A model generated the notes under the pieces. That model had not been told where the DNA came from. It ran no database searches and saw only the letters and a list, made by a program, of their open reading frames with translations. Positions 35,038 through 44,308 of a stretch of 64,000 nucleotides of DNA are shown here, piece after piece. Each line of letters starts with the position of its first letter. Within the stretch, counting starts at the first letter, position 1. Both the position numbers and the translations under genes were made by a program. Location of the stretch: contig NZ_KB900614.1 in NCBI RefSeq assembly GCF_000379065.1, positions 3,808,892-3,872,891 of the forward strand, given 5' to 3'. The stretch is from Salinispora mooreana. GTDB taxonomy: Bacteria > Actinomycetota > Actinomycetes > Mycobacteriales > Micromonosporaceae.

Positions 35038-36375
35038 ATGATCTTCGCAATGACTCGGACCGAACACCGCCGCCGGACACCGTTGCTGCTGGTCGAGGCA
35101 GCGACACTGCTCTCGGCGACCGGCAACGGCGTGGCCATCGTGGCGCTACCCTGGCTGGTCCTGGAACGCACCGGCAGCGCCACCGCGGCCGGTATGGTGG
35201 CCGCGGCCAGCGGACTACCGCTCCTGCTGTCCAGCCTCTTCTCCGGCACGGTCGTTGACCTGCTCGGGCGTCGCCGGACCGCGCTGGTCTCCGACGCCCT
35301 CTCCGCCGTCTCGGTCGCCGCCATTCCCCTCGTCGACGCCCTGTTCGGGCTGAACCTCGGCTGGATCGTCGCGCTGGCCGTCCTCGGCGCGGTCTTCGAC
35401 CCGGCCGGAATGACCGCCCGTGAGACGCTGCTGCCCGCCGCCGCGCAGGCCGCCGGCTGGCGGATCGAACGGGCGAACGGCGTACACGAAGCGATCTTCG
35501 GGCTGGCCTTCCTGATCGGCCCCGGAGTCGGCGGTCTGCTCATCGCCACCGTCGGCCCGGAGGCGACGTTCTGGGTCACCGCCGCCGGCTTCGCGCTGTC
35601 GGTCCTCCTGGTCGCGGCCGTCCGACTGCCCGGCGCGGGCCGACCCGACCGCCCACCCAACGGCCTGTGGCGGGGCACCCAGGAAGGGCTGGGCTTCGTC
35701 TGGCGGGACCCACTGCTGCGCACCCTCTCCCTGATCACGATGGTGCTGGTCGCGCTCTACCTGCCGGTCGAGGGAGTGCTGCTGCCCGCCTGGTTCGTCG
35801 CCGAAGGGGAGCCCGCACGCCTCGGTACCGTCCTGATGGCGATGAGCGCCGGAGCCGTGGCGGGTGCGCTGGGCTCGTCGGCGGCCGGTCGGTTCGTCCG
35901 CCGCCGCTCCCTGCTGGCCGCCGCCCTCGTGATCACCGGCTTGGCCCTGCTCGGGCTCGCGTTCCTGCCGCCGTACCCGGGGATGCTCGCCCTCGCCGGC
36001 CTGGTCGGGCTCGCCTATGGGCCGGTCAACCCACTGGCCAACTACGCCATGCAGACCCGTACCCCGGAGCGGCTCCGCGGCCGGGTGGTCGGGGTGATGA
36101 CCTCGTTCGCGTACGCCGCCGGGCCCGCCGGTTACCTGCTGGCCGGCCCGCTGGTGGAGTGGCTGGGCCTGGACACCGCCTTCCTGGTGCTCGCCGGCGC
36201 GCTCCTGGTGGCCGTTCTGGTCGCCGCGCCGCTGCCGGTGCTGGCGGCACTGGACGATCCACCCCGGTACCCGCCCGCCCCGCCCGGTGGGACGACGGGA
36301 CGGAGTGAGGGGCCGGTGCCGCTCGGCGAGCAGTGGTTGCCCGCCGCGCACCGCGACCCGCCAGCTTCCCGATAG
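35038..36375 (+). CDS. Major facilitator superfamily transporter
   Basis: About 445 aa with twelve predicted membrane helices. MFS cues are SGTVVDLLGRRRTALVSDAL after helix 2 and a matching loop AAGRFVRRRSLLAAALVITG in the second half, plus RTPERLRGRVVGVMTSFAYA. The pattern fits multidrug-type (MFS_3-like) exporters; substrate unknown. ATGs at 35038 and 35050 are equally plausible. The last 60 residues are Pro-rich and cytoplasmic. Convergent with purD. Confidence 0.85.
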   Translation: MIFAMTRTEHRRRTPLLLVEAATLLSATGNGVAIVALPWLVLERTGSATAAGMVAAASGLPLLLSSLFSGTVVDLLGRRRTALVSDALSAVSVAAIPLVDALFGLNLGWIVALAVLGAVFDPAGMTARETLLPAAAQAAGWRIERANGVHEAIFGLAFLIGPGVGGLLIATVGPEATFWVTAAGFALSVLLVAAVRLPGAGRPDRPPNGLWRGTQEGLGFVWRDPLLRTLSLITMVLVALYLPVEGVLLPAWFVAEGEPARLGTVLMAMSAGAVAGALGSSAAGRFVRRRSLLAAALVITGLALLGLAFLPPYPGMLALAGLVGLAYGPVNPLANYAMQTRTPERLRGRVVGVMTSFAYAAGPAGYLLAGPLVEWLGLDTAFLVLAGALLVAVLVAAPLPVLAALDDPPRYPPAPPGGTTGRSEGPVPLGEQWLPAAHRDPPASR

Positions 36376-36397
36376 GTCGGCGCCCCGCCGAGGGCGG

Positions 36398-37645
36398 TCA
36401 ACCTGGAGTGGCGATCCGGCCGTCCACCGCCGCGGCGGCGATGTCGGTGCGATGGTGCGAGTCGGCCAGTTCGATGCCGCGGACCAACTCGTAGGCAGCG
36501 TCCCGGGCAGCGGCCAGGTCGGCGCCGATGGCCGTGCCGCAGAGCACCCGACCACCCGCGGAGCGCAACGTGCCGTCGGCGGCCCGGCGAGTGCCGGCGT
36601 GGATGACGCCCGAGGCCTCCGCCCCGTGGATCACGTCGCCCGTGCGTGGCGTCGCCGGGTAGCCCTCGGCGGCCACCACGACGGTGACCGCCGCGCCCTC
36701 GCGCCACCGCAGCGGCGGGTGCGCGGCCAGCTCACCGGTGGCGGCAGCGTGCAGCAGCCCGGCGAGCGGTGTCTCCAACAGGGCCAGGACGGCCTGCGTC
36801 TCCGGGTCGCCGAAGCGGGCGTTGAACTCGATCACCCGAGGGCCGGCGGCGGTGATCGCCAGGCCCACATAGAGCAGCCCGGCGAACGGCGTGCCGCGCC
36901 GGCGCAGCTCGGCCAGGGTCGGGTGGACGATGTCGCGCATCACCTCGTCAACCAGGCCCGGCGGCGCCCACGGCAACGGTGCGTACGCCCCCATGCCGCC
37001 GGTGTTCGGCCCGGTGTCGCCGTCCCCGACCCGCTTGAAATCCTGCGCCGGCAGCAGAGGGACGGCCGTCTCGCCGTCGGTGACGACAAAGAGGGAGGCC
37101 TCGGGTCCGGCGAGATACTCCTCGATGACGACCTGGCCGCACTCCCGCGCGTGCTCCTCGGCCACCCGGCGGTCCTCGGTGACCACGACTCCCTTACCGG
37201 CGGCGAGGCAGTCGTTCTTCACCACGTACGGCGCACCGAAGTCGTCCAGCGCCTGGCCGACGCTCTCGGCGTCGGCGCAGGTGTACGCGCGGGCGGTCGG
37301 CACCCCGGCGGCGGTCATCACGTCCTTGGCGAACGCCTTCGACCCCTCCAGCTGCGCGGCCTCCGCGGACGGCCCGAAGGCGGGGATGCCCTTGGCCCGC
37401 ACGGCGTCGGCGACCCCGGCGACCAGCGGCGCCTCCGGCCCCACAACCACCAGGTCCGCACCGCACTCGACCGCGAGCGCCGCCACCGCGGCCGGATCGG
37501 TGGGGACCACGTCCCGCAGCGCAGCGACCTCGCCGACCCCCGGATTCCCCGGCGCGGCGAAGAGCGCCTCAACCGAGGGATCGGCCACCAACCCGAGCGC
37601 GAGCGCGTGTTCCCGCCCGCCACCACCAATCAGAAGTACCCGCAC
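36398..37645 (-). CDS. purD: Phosphoribosylamine-glycine ligase (GARS)
   Basis: 415 aa ATP-grasp enzyme. It begins RVLLIGGGGREHALALGLVA, then has VVVGPEAPLVAGVADAV, FGPSAEAAQLEGSKAFAKDV, GDGDTGPNTGGMGAYAPLPW and VIEFNARFGDPETQAVLAL. It joins glycine to phosphoribosylamine. One oddity: the ATP-loop segment usually DGLAAGKGV reads VVKNDCLAAGKGVVV, with Cys for Gly. It lies 59 bp after purA with a hairpin between. Confidence 0.96.
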   Translation of the reverse strand: MRVLLIGGGGREHALALGLVADPSVEALFAAPGNPGVGEVAALRDVVPTDPAAVAALAVECGADLVVVGPEAPLVAGVADAVRAKGIPAFGPSAEAAQLEGSKAFAKDVMTAAGVPTARAYTCADAESVGQALDDFGAPYVVKNDCLAAGKGVVVTEDRRVAEEHARECGQVVIEEYLAGPEASLFVVTDGETAVPLLPAQDFKRVGDGDTGPNTGGMGAYAPLPWAPPGLVDEVMRDIVHPTLAELRRRGTPFAGLLYVGLAITAAGPRVIEFNARFGDPETQAVLALLETPLAGLLHAAATGELAAHPPLRWREGAAVTVVVAAEGYPATPRTGDVIHGAEASGVIHAGTRRAADGTLRSAGGRVLCGTAIGADLAAARDAAYELVRGIELADSHHRTDIAAAAVDGRIATPG

Positions 37646-37664
37646 GGGGGCGATCCTACGGCCC

Positions 37665-37700
37665 CCATCCGCACCCCGGTCGGTCCCGGGGTGCGGATGG
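37665..37700. terminator. Hairpin between purA and purD
   Basis: Perfect 15-base arms CCATCCGCACCCCGG / CCGGGGTGCGGATGG with a six-base loop directly past the purA stop. It should separate purA from purD transcription at least partly. Confidence 0.7.
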
Positions 37701-37704
37701 CCGC

Positions 37705-38994
37705 TCAGGGCAACAGCGGGTGGTAGACGACGTTCTCATCCCGACCGGGGCCGACGCCGACCACGCTGACCCGGGTGCGGCAGAGCTCCTCAATCCGGGC
37801 GATGTAGCGGCGGGCGGCGGCGGGCAGCTCCGCCTCGGTCCGCGCCGTGGTGATCTCCTCCCACCAGCCGTCGAGCTCCTCATAGATCGGAGTCGCGTGG
37901 TGGAAGTCCGTCTGCGTCATCGGCATCTCGTCGACGCGCTTGCCATTGATCTCGTACCCGACGCAGATCGGCACCTTCGGCAGGCCGGTCAGCACGTCGA
38001 GCTTCGTTACGACCAGATCGGTGACCCCGTTGAGTCGGCACGCGTACCGGGCGACGACCGCGTCGAACCAGCCGCACCGGCGTTCCCGACCGGTGGTGGT
38101 GCCGTACTCGTGGCCGATCTTGCGCAGGTGCTGGCCGTTGTCGTCGTGCAGCTCCGTCGGGAACGGTCCAGCACCGACCCGGGTGGCGTACGCCTTGCTG
38201 ACCGCGATCACCTTGGTGATGGCGGTCGGCGGGACTCCCGCTCCGACGCAGGCTCCACCGGCCGTCGGGTTCGAGGAGGTCACGAAGGGGTAGGTGCCGT
38301 GGTCCATGTCGAGCATGGTCGCCTGGGCGCCTTCCAGCAGCACGGTCTCGCCGTGGTCCAGCGCCTCCCAGAGCATCGCCCGGGTCTCGGCGATGTACGG
38401 CCGGAGCCGCTCGGCGTAGCCCAGGTACTCCTCGACGGTCGCCTCGACATCGATCGCCTTGCGGTTGTACACCTTGAACAGCATCTGGTTCTTCTCGCGC
38501 AGCGCGAGTTCCAGCTTCTTGCGGAGGATCCCCGGGTCGAGCAGGTCCTGCACCCGGATCCCCATCCGAGCGACCTTGTCCCCGTACGCGGGGCCGATGC
38601 CCCGGCCGGTGGTGCCGATCCGGGACGACCCCAGGTACCGCTCGACCACCCGGTCCAACGCCCGGTGGTGCGGCATGATCAGGTGGGCGTCGCCGGAGAT
38701 CCGCAGCCGGGAGACGTCCACACCGCGCTCGGCGAGCCCGTCGATCTCGGCCAGCAGCACCTTCGGGTCGACCACCACGCCGTTCCCGATGACTATCTTC
38801 GCGTTCGGTGAGAGTGCCCCCGAGGGCATCAGGTGCAGCGCATACTTCTGCCCGTCCGGAGTGATGACCGTGTGGCCGGCGTTGTTGCCGCCGGAGTAGC
38901 GCACCACGTGGTCAACCCGCTCACCCAGCAGGTCGGTAACCTTGCCCTTGCCCTCGTCGCCCCACTGGGCCCCGAGAAGCACGATCGCTGGCAT
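37705..38994 (-). CDS. purA: Adenylosuccinate synthetase
   Basis: 429 aa. The GTP/IMP loop is PAIVLLGAQWGDEGKGKVTD and GGNNAGHTV follows. Other landmarks: GNGVVVDPKVLLAEID, GTTGRGIGPAYGDKVARMGI, LLEGAQATMLDMDHGTYPFV and GERRCGWFDAV-like TGRERRCGWFDAVVARYACR. It makes adenylosuccinate from IMP and aspartate. It diverges from the DAGK-like gene. Confidence 0.97.
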   Translation of the reverse strand: MPAIVLLGAQWGDEGKGKVTDLLGERVDHVVRYSGGNNAGHTVITPDGQKYALHLMPSGALSPNAKIVIGNGVVVDPKVLLAEIDGLAERGVDVSRLRISGDAHLIMPHHRALDRVVERYLGSSRIGTTGRGIGPAYGDKVARMGIRVQDLLDPGILRKKLELALREKNQMLFKVYNRKAIDVEATVEEYLGYAERLRPYIAETRAMLWEALDHGETVLLEGAQATMLDMDHGTYPFVTSSNPTAGGACVGAGVPPTAITKVIAVSKAYATRVGAGPFPTELHDDNGQHLRKIGHEYGTTTGRERRCGWFDAVVARYACRLNGVTDLVVTKLDVLTGLPKVPICVGYEINGKRVDEMPMTQTDFHHATPIYEELDGWWEEITTARTEAELPAAARRYIARIEELCRTRVSVVGVGPGRDENVVYHPLLP

Positions 38995-39121
38995 CTTCTT
39001 CAGCCTCCAGAAGGCTCGGGTGCCAGGCGGCGACCGGTCGGCGAGCCCGGGGTGTCAGGCTAACAAGAAGTGACGGCGCGGCCAGCAGGGGTTCGCGCGG
39101 ATAGGTAGGAGGCTGCGACCC

Positions 39122-40135
39122 GTGTACGACGTGGTGCTGCTCACGCTCGGCTCGGAACGGGACGCCCCGGGCACCTGCGGCAGTGACGGTGCCTGCTGCG
39201 GCGACACCGGCAAGGCCAACGGCGAGCCATCGACGGAACGCTGCGAGACCCCTCGCGTACCGGTGCTGGCCTGTGCGGACGCGCTCGCCGCCCGGGGTGC
39301 GCGGGTCGACCTGGTGACCGCCCGCTCCGAGCGGGAGATCGACGAGGTGCTGGCCCGCCTCGACGGCCCACCCCGACCGGACGGCCTCGGCTGGCCCGAC
39401 CCCGGCTCCCGCACCCGGCTGATCGTCGGCACCGCCAGCGACGCTCAGCTGCGCACCGTTCTGCGTCGCCTCGTCCGGCGGTACGCCCCGCCGCCGAGCC
39501 GCCGCCCGACGGATCTGCCGGTCAACCGGACGGTGCCGGACCTGCCACCGGTCGGCGTGCTGCCGCTCGACCCGGCCCGCGGCGGCCAACCTCGAGATCT
39601 GGCAGCGCAGCTCGGGCTGCCCCGCGACCCGGTGGCGGTGGCGGCGGCGGTGTTGGAGGGCACGCCCCGCCGGCTCGACCTGCTGCGCAACGACGCCGGC
39701 TCGGTCACGCTGGACGGCGCACTGCTCGGCGCCGCCGACGAGGGAGGCCAGCCGCTGCACTGGCGAGGCCGGGTCGAGGTCGACGACACGCTCCTCTCCG
39801 CCGGTGACGACCCGCTGCTGGCCTGCGCCATCGGCAACGCCGGTGGGTACGCCCAGCTGGCCGACGTGACCCTGCTCGCCGCCCCCGACCCGGGCGACGG
39901 TCTGGTCGAGGTCGCGGTGGCCGTCCCGGTCATCGCCTCGTCCCGGTGGGGCCGCCGGCGTCAGGTCCGCCTGGAGGTTCGTCGCGCCCGTGGTCGGGCG
40001 GTGGCCGTGGTGCCCCGGGAGGGGGCGATCCCGTTCCTTGATGACGGCGCCGAGGGCGAGCTGAAGCGGAAGCGGTCCTGGTGGACCGAGCCGGGTGCGT
40101 GGGCGGTCTGGTCTCCCCGGACCGTCCACCGGTAG
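39122..40135 (+). CDS. Degenerate diacylglycerol-kinase-like protein
   Basis: 337 aa. The overall order recalls the DAGK/LCB5 family: a central LLRNDAGSVTLDGALLG, DPLLACAIGNAGGYAQLADV, APDPGDGLVEVAVAVPV and a final basic beta part with VEVRRARGRAVAVVPREG. The nucleotide motif GGDGT is absent; GTASDAQLR stands at that place. So it is probably not an active lipid kinase. The N-terminus has an odd Cys-rich insert (GTCGSDGACCGDTG). The GTG at 39122 has GGAGG nine bases upstream. It is followed closely by a ParA-like ATPase. Confidence 0.5.
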   Translation: MYDVVLLTLGSERDAPGTCGSDGACCGDTGKANGEPSTERCETPRVPVLACADALAARGARVDLVTARSEREIDEVLARLDGPPRPDGLGWPDPGSRTRLIVGTASDAQLRTVLRRLVRRYAPPPSRRPTDLPVNRTVPDLPPVGVLPLDPARGGQPRDLAAQLGLPRDPVAVAAAVLEGTPRRLDLLRNDAGSVTLDGALLGAADEGGQPLHWRGRVEVDDTLLSAGDDPLLACAIGNAGGYAQLADVTLLAAPDPGDGLVEVAVAVPVIASSRWGRRRQVRLEVRRARGRAVAVVPREGAIPFLDDGAEGELKRKRSWWTEPGAWAVWSPRTVHR

Positions 40136-40190
40136 GCCACTCTGGCCTTTTCTCGGGGCATATCCTCAGCAGAAGGCATGGGGAGGAGCC

Positions 40191-41870
40191 ATGGTGGACG
40201 AGAACGCCGACCGGTCGTACCCGTCCGGCCAGCAGCCGGCACCGGAGCGGGACATCGAACCCTTGTGGCCGGCGGCCGAGGCCGAACCACTGTCCTGGTC
40301 GCCCGCGCCGGGACCGGATGACCAGATTCAGCCGCCTTCGCCCACCCACGGGACACCGGTCCCCACCGGGTGGACGAGCGCCCCTTCCGACGCGGCACGC
40401 GCCTGGGCGCCGAGCCCGGACAGCGATCCGCGCAGCGGGGTGGCTGACACTCCCCCGGCGCCCCACGCCCCCAACCTGGCACCGACGCCCGGCGTCAATC
40501 TCCACCAACCGTTCAGCCTCGACCCGACCGATCCGGCACCCGCGATGTCGACCGGAGGTAGGCCGATCGCCGGGGCATCGACGGAGAGCGGGCCCGCCGG
40601 CGACAGAGCTGGCTGGGATGGCCGCGGCGGCACCTCGACCGAGTCGCCGTGGGTGGCGCCACCACAACGCCCAGCACCGGAGGACGCCATCAGCGGTCCC
40701 GACGCTGCCAGCAACGACCCAGGCGGGTCGGGCGGGGAACGCCCCGGCCCGGAGTCTGGTGCGCCGACCGCCCCACCGGCCACGGGCAGGGCAACCATCC
40801 CGACGCCCTACCCAACCGCCGGCCCACCACCGGCAGGACCACCCACCGCAGAAGTGCCGCCGGCGGGACCGGCTCCGGGTCCCTACCCGCCACCAACGCA
40901 CGGCGGCCCCGTACCGCCGACGGCCGGATGGACGTCAACCGGGCAGACGCCACCAACTGCCGAGGACTTCGCTCGGCGTCGACAGTTACGCCCGGCGGAT
41001 CCGATGGCCACCATGGGCGTTCGGGCGATGGCCAACAGAATGGGGCTCCGCCTCCCGCCCGGTCGCCAGGAGCAGGAGATGCGCCGCGACGTGGAGATGG
41101 TCCGACGCAACTTTGGCGGGCTGCGACAGGTGACCGTGGTCAACCCGAAAGGCGGCGCCGGCAAGACGGTGGCGATCCTGCTGCTCGCCATGACCTTCGG
41201 CCAGAAGCGTGGCGGCTACGTCCTGGCCTGGGACAACAACGAGACACAGGGCACCCTGGGCATGCGCGCCCAACAGGACTTCCACGCCCGTACGGTGCGA
41301 GACCTGCTGCGCGACCTGAATCAGTTCCACGGCTCCCACGGGCGGGTCGGGGACCTGTCGCAGTACGTGCGGGCCCAGGGCGAGGGGATGTTCGACGTCC
41401 TCGCGTCGGATGAGTCAGCCACCGGCGGGGGGATGCTCACCGCTACGGCATTCGCGGAGATCCGCGAGGTGGTCAGCCGCTTCTACAAGCTGATCTTCGT
41501 GGATACCGGCAACAACGTGCGGGCGCAGAACTGGCAGGCCGCGATCGACGCCACCGACCAGCTGGTGGTGACCATGTCGGCCCGAAACGACTCCGCGGAG
41601 ACAGCCGCCCGAATGCTCGACCATCTGGAGCAGAGCGGCCGGCAACGACTGGTGCGGCAGGCGGTGACCGTCGTCTCGATGCCGCCGTCCCGGAAAGAGA
41701 TCGACCTGCCGGCGATCCAGGCGCACTTCGCCGCGCGGACCCGGGCAGTGCTCCTGGCCCCGTACGAGCGGCTCATCGACTCCGGCGAGCCGCTCCGGTA
41801 CGCGGCGCTCTCATCGGCCGCCCGGGATGCCTGGCTCAAGATCGCAGCCGCGGTGGCCGAAGGGCTCTGA
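40191..41870 (+). CDS. MinD/ParA-like ATPase with long Pro-rich N-terminus
   Basis: 559 aa. The first 290 or so residues are low-complexity Pro/Ala/Gly/Thr with no fold cues. A P-loop ATPase domain follows: deviant Walker A VVNPKGGAGKTVAILLLAMT at about residue 315-335, then LAWDNNETQGTLGMRAQQ and KLIFVDTGNNVRAQNWQAAI. This layout resembles the type VII secretion-linked EspI/ MinD-like proteins of actinobacteria, but no ESX genes are nearby. The ATG has GGGAGGAG upstream. A strong hairpin separates it from DUF3151. Confidence 0.8.
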   Translation: MVDENADRSYPSGQQPAPERDIEPLWPAAEAEPLSWSPAPGPDDQIQPPSPTHGTPVPTGWTSAPSDAARAWAPSPDSDPRSGVADTPPAPHAPNLAPTPGVNLHQPFSLDPTDPAPAMSTGGRPIAGASTESGPAGDRAGWDGRGGTSTESPWVAPPQRPAPEDAISGPDAASNDPGGSGGERPGPESGAPTAPPATGRATIPTPYPTAGPPPAGPPTAEVPPAGPAPGPYPPPTHGGPVPPTAGWTSTGQTPPTAEDFARRRQLRPADPMATMGVRAMANRMGLRLPPGRQEQEMRRDVEMVRRNFGGLRQVTVVNPKGGAGKTVAILLLAMTFGQKRGGYVLAWDNNETQGTLGMRAQQDFHARTVRDLLRDLNQFHGSHGRVGDLSQYVRAQGEGMFDVLASDESATGGGMLTATAFAEIREVVSRFYKLIFVDTGNNVRAQNWQAAIDATDQLVVTMSARNDSAETAARMLDHLEQSGRQRLVRQAVTVVSMPPSRKEIDLPAIQAHFAARTRAVLLAPYERLIDSGEPLRYAALSSAARDAWLKIAAAVAEGL

Positions 41871-41890
41871 TCCACCGAGACGAGCCGATG

Positions 41891-41918
41891 CGCCGGGCTG
41901 GCCGTGGCCAGCCCGGCG
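41891..41918. terminator. Bidirectional hairpin between the ATPase and DUF3151 genes
   Basis: Perfect 13-base arms CGCCGGGCTGGCC / GGCCAGCCCGGCG lie 20 bases after each stop codon of two convergent genes. Confidence 0.75.
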
Positions 41919-41937
41919 TCGGTCGTCCGAGGAGAGG

Positions 41938-42366
41938 TCAGTCGCTCGCCAGCGCGTCCGCCGCGGCCGGGTCGCAGTCACGGAGGAACTGGGCACAGCG
42001 GGCCGCCTCGTCGGCCTCGCCGATGGCGTCGGCCGCCCGGGACAGCACCCAGAGGCAGCGCAGGAAGCCCTGGTTCGGCTCATGCGACCACGGCACCGGA
42101 CCGTGCCCCTTCCAACCGCTTCGGCGTAGCTGATCCAGGCCCCGGTGGTAACCGGTGCGGGCGTACGCGTACGCCTGGACCACCTGGTCCGCCGCGAACG
42201 CGCGGACCGCGAGCGCGGCCCAGGCCGCACTGAACGTGGGAAAGCGTGCCGCCACCGCGGCGAAGTCCTCGTCGGCGCCGCTCTGCTCAGCGGCGGCGAT
42301 GGCGCTGTCGGCCTCATCGTGCGCGGGCAGGAGGGTGGCCGGTGGCTCCGGCAACAGGTTCTGCAT
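41938..42366 (-). CDS. DUF3151 family protein
   Basis: 142 aa. MQNLLPEPPATLLPAHDEAD opening and ARTGYHRGLDQLRRSGWKGH, PVPWSHEPNQGFLRCLWVLS match actinobacterial DUF3151, a helical TPR-like protein of unknown role that is commonly next to fba. It lies downstream of fba on the same strand. The ATG at 42366 was chosen by this conservation; the frame is open further upstream. Confidence 0.88.
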   Translation of the reverse strand: MQNLLPEPPATLLPAHDEADSAIAAAEQSGADEDFAAVAARFPTFSAAWAALAVRAFAADQVVQAYAYARTGYHRGLDQLRRSGWKGHGPVPWSHEPNQGFLRCLWVLSRAADAIGEADEAARCAQFLRDCDPAAADALASD

Positions 42367-42560
42367 CGTCCTATTCAACCCGCTTCCCCCGACGATCCGC
42401 GAGCGGGTCGACTGACCCCACCGCGGCACCCGCGCGCGCGACCCCCACCGCCGTCCGCCGGCGCGCTGGGCCACGGGGGTGGCGGTGTTGGCGGCCAACT
42501 ATGTAGGTCACCGACTCCGGGGCCGATGCTGCCCGGGCAGCCGCCGGACGCGCCAAGAGC

Positions 42561-42593
42561 GACGGCCGGCCCCCAGTACGGGAGCCGGCCGTC
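42561..42593 (-). terminator. Terminator after fba
   Basis: Ten-base perfect arms GACGGCCGGC / GCCGGCCGTC, 17 bases past the fba stop. Confidence 0.7.
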
Positions 42594-42609
42594 CACCACG
42601 GCGATCAGA

Positions 42610-43632
42610 TCACTTCATCCGGGTGCCGGTGGAACGCAGGTCCTCGCAGGCCTCGACGATGCGGGCGGCCATCCCGGCCTCGGCGGCCTTGCCCCAGACC
42701 CGCGGGTCGTACTTCTTCTTGTTGCCGACCTCACCGTCGACCTTCAGCACCCCGTCGTAGTTGCTGAACATGTGGTCCGCGACGGGACGGGTGAAGCAGT
42801 ACTGGGTGTCGGTGTCGATGTTCATCTTCACCACCCCGTAGTCCAGCGACTCACGGATCTCCGACAACAGGGAACCGGAGCCGCCGTGGAAGACCAGGCT
42901 CAGCGGCTTGTCCTTGCCGTACTTGGCCCCGACCGCCGCCTGAATCTGGTGGAGCACCTCGGGACGAAGCTTGACGTTGCCCGGCTTGTAGACGCCGTGC
43001 ACGTTGCCGAAGGTCAGCGCCGCCATGTAGCGACCCTTCTCCCCCAGGCCAAGCGCCTCAACCATGGCCAGGCCGTCGTCAACAGTGGTGTAGAGCTTCT
43101 CGTTGATGGCGTTCTCGACGCCGTCCTCCTCGCCGCCGACCACGCCGACCTCGATCTCGAGGACGATCTTGGCTTTGGCGGCCTCGCCGAGAAGCTGCTC
43201 GGCGATCGTGAGGTTCTCCGCTACCGGCACCGCCGAGCCGTCCCACATGTGCGACTGGAAGAGCGGCTCCTGGCCGGCCCGCACCCGCTCCTGCGAGATG
43301 GTCAGCAGCGGCCGGACGAACTTGTCCAGCTTGTCCTTCGGGCAGTGGTCGGTGTGCAGGGCGATGTTGACCGGGTACTTCTTGGCGACCTCGTGCGCGT
43401 AGCCGGCGAAGGCCACCGCGCCGGTGACCATGTCCTTCACGGAGGGGCCGGAGAGGTACTCGGCGCCACCGGTGGAGACCTGGATGATGCCGTCACTCTC
43501 CGCGTCGGCGAAGCCCTTCAACGCTGCGTTGAGGGTCTGCGAGGAGGTCACGTTGATCGCGGGGTAGGCGAACCGGCCTTCCTTGGCACGGTCCAGCATC
43601 TCCGCGTAGGCCTCGGGGGAAGCGATAGGCAT
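42610..43632 (-). CDS. fba: Class II fructose-bisphosphate aldolase
   Basis: 340 aa. The zinc-binding parts are seen in VNIALHTDHCPKDKLDKFVR and the later LALTFGNVHGVYKPGNVKLR, LVFHGGSGSLLSEI. It cleaves fructose 1,6-bisphosphate in glycolysis and acts in reverse in gluconeogenesis. The acidic segment EIEVGVVGGEEDGVENA is typical of the actinobacterial long-form class II enzymes. Start ATG at 43632. Confidence 0.97.
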   Translation of the reverse strand: MPIASPEAYAEMLDRAKEGRFAYPAINVTSSQTLNAALKGFADAESDGIIQVSTGGAEYLSGPSVKDMVTGAVAFAGYAHEVAKKYPVNIALHTDHCPKDKLDKFVRPLLTISQERVRAGQEPLFQSHMWDGSAVPVAENLTIAEQLLGEAAKAKIVLEIEVGVVGGEEDGVENAINEKLYTTVDDGLAMVEALGLGEKGRYMAALTFGNVHGVYKPGNVKLRPEVLHQIQAAVGAKYGKDKPLSLVFHGGSGSLLSEIRESLDYGVVKMNIDTDTQYCFTRPVADHMFSNYDGVLKVDGEVGNKKKYDPRVWGKAAEAGMAARIVEACEDLRSTGTRMK

Positions 43633-43911
43633 GTCGAACGCTCCTTACTTAACGCTCTCGGCCGTCGCCGGCCGCTGTTGTCCATGGGTGCGCCGGACCG
43701 CGCTGTCCACCGCCGGCAGTATCCCGCAGTTGATTACGGTCGGCACCACCGGCCCGGCGGAGGCCATGCCCCCATCGTGGCACCGGGGTGCCACGCCGGG
43801 GAGGCATTCCCGTTTCCGACCGGATCGGCACGGTCCACGCCACCCCCGACGCAGAGCGTGACCAACCCGTACGGTGTGGGTAGTTGTCCGCACGAGTTCC
43901 AGGGAGGGACC

Positions 43912-44124
43912 ATGGGCCTGCCCGACGAGGACTTCGCCCCGAGCGAGCACCTCACGCCGGACGAGCGGGACCCGGAGGCCGAGCCGGCGGACGCGGTCGA
44001 GCAGGCCACGGCGGCGCTTCCGGGCGAGGTGGAGGTCGAGCCGCACCTCGGTCTGGAGGTCAACGGCTGGGACGCGACGGAGCAGGCCCGCGCCGTCGGG
44101 GGCGACGAGGAGGACTACCGCTGA
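43912..44124 (+). CDS. Small acidic conserved protein
   Basis: 70 aa, highly acidic: LPDEDFAPSEHLTPDERDPE and PHLGLEVNGWDATEQARAVG. It has no Cys or membrane segment. I recognise no named family. The start is supported by AGGGAGGG and the coding bias. It sits alone between fba and a surface protein. Confidence 0.65.
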   Translation: MGLPDEDFAPSEHLTPDERDPEAEPADAVEQATAALPGEVEVEPHLGLEVNGWDATEQARAVGGDEEDYR

Positions 44125-44308
44125 GCGGGCGGCCGACGGGGGCGATACGCCCAGAATCGCAGCCAGGCACAACTGGCTGAAACGGTAAATTTGCTTCAGG
44201 TCTTCGGGTGGTGTCGGCCAGCAGAACTTGCTCGGGGCAGCCATGCCTCGAGGGGGCAATTATGATCCACAAACCGACTTTGGTGTAACCCCCAGCCGAA
44301 GGATTTCC

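Noticed and set aside
44160..44179. Small leader hairpin before the LPITG gene considered as a riboswitch
   Set aside because: Only a seven-base stem is seen and none of the riboswitch core motifs I know are present.
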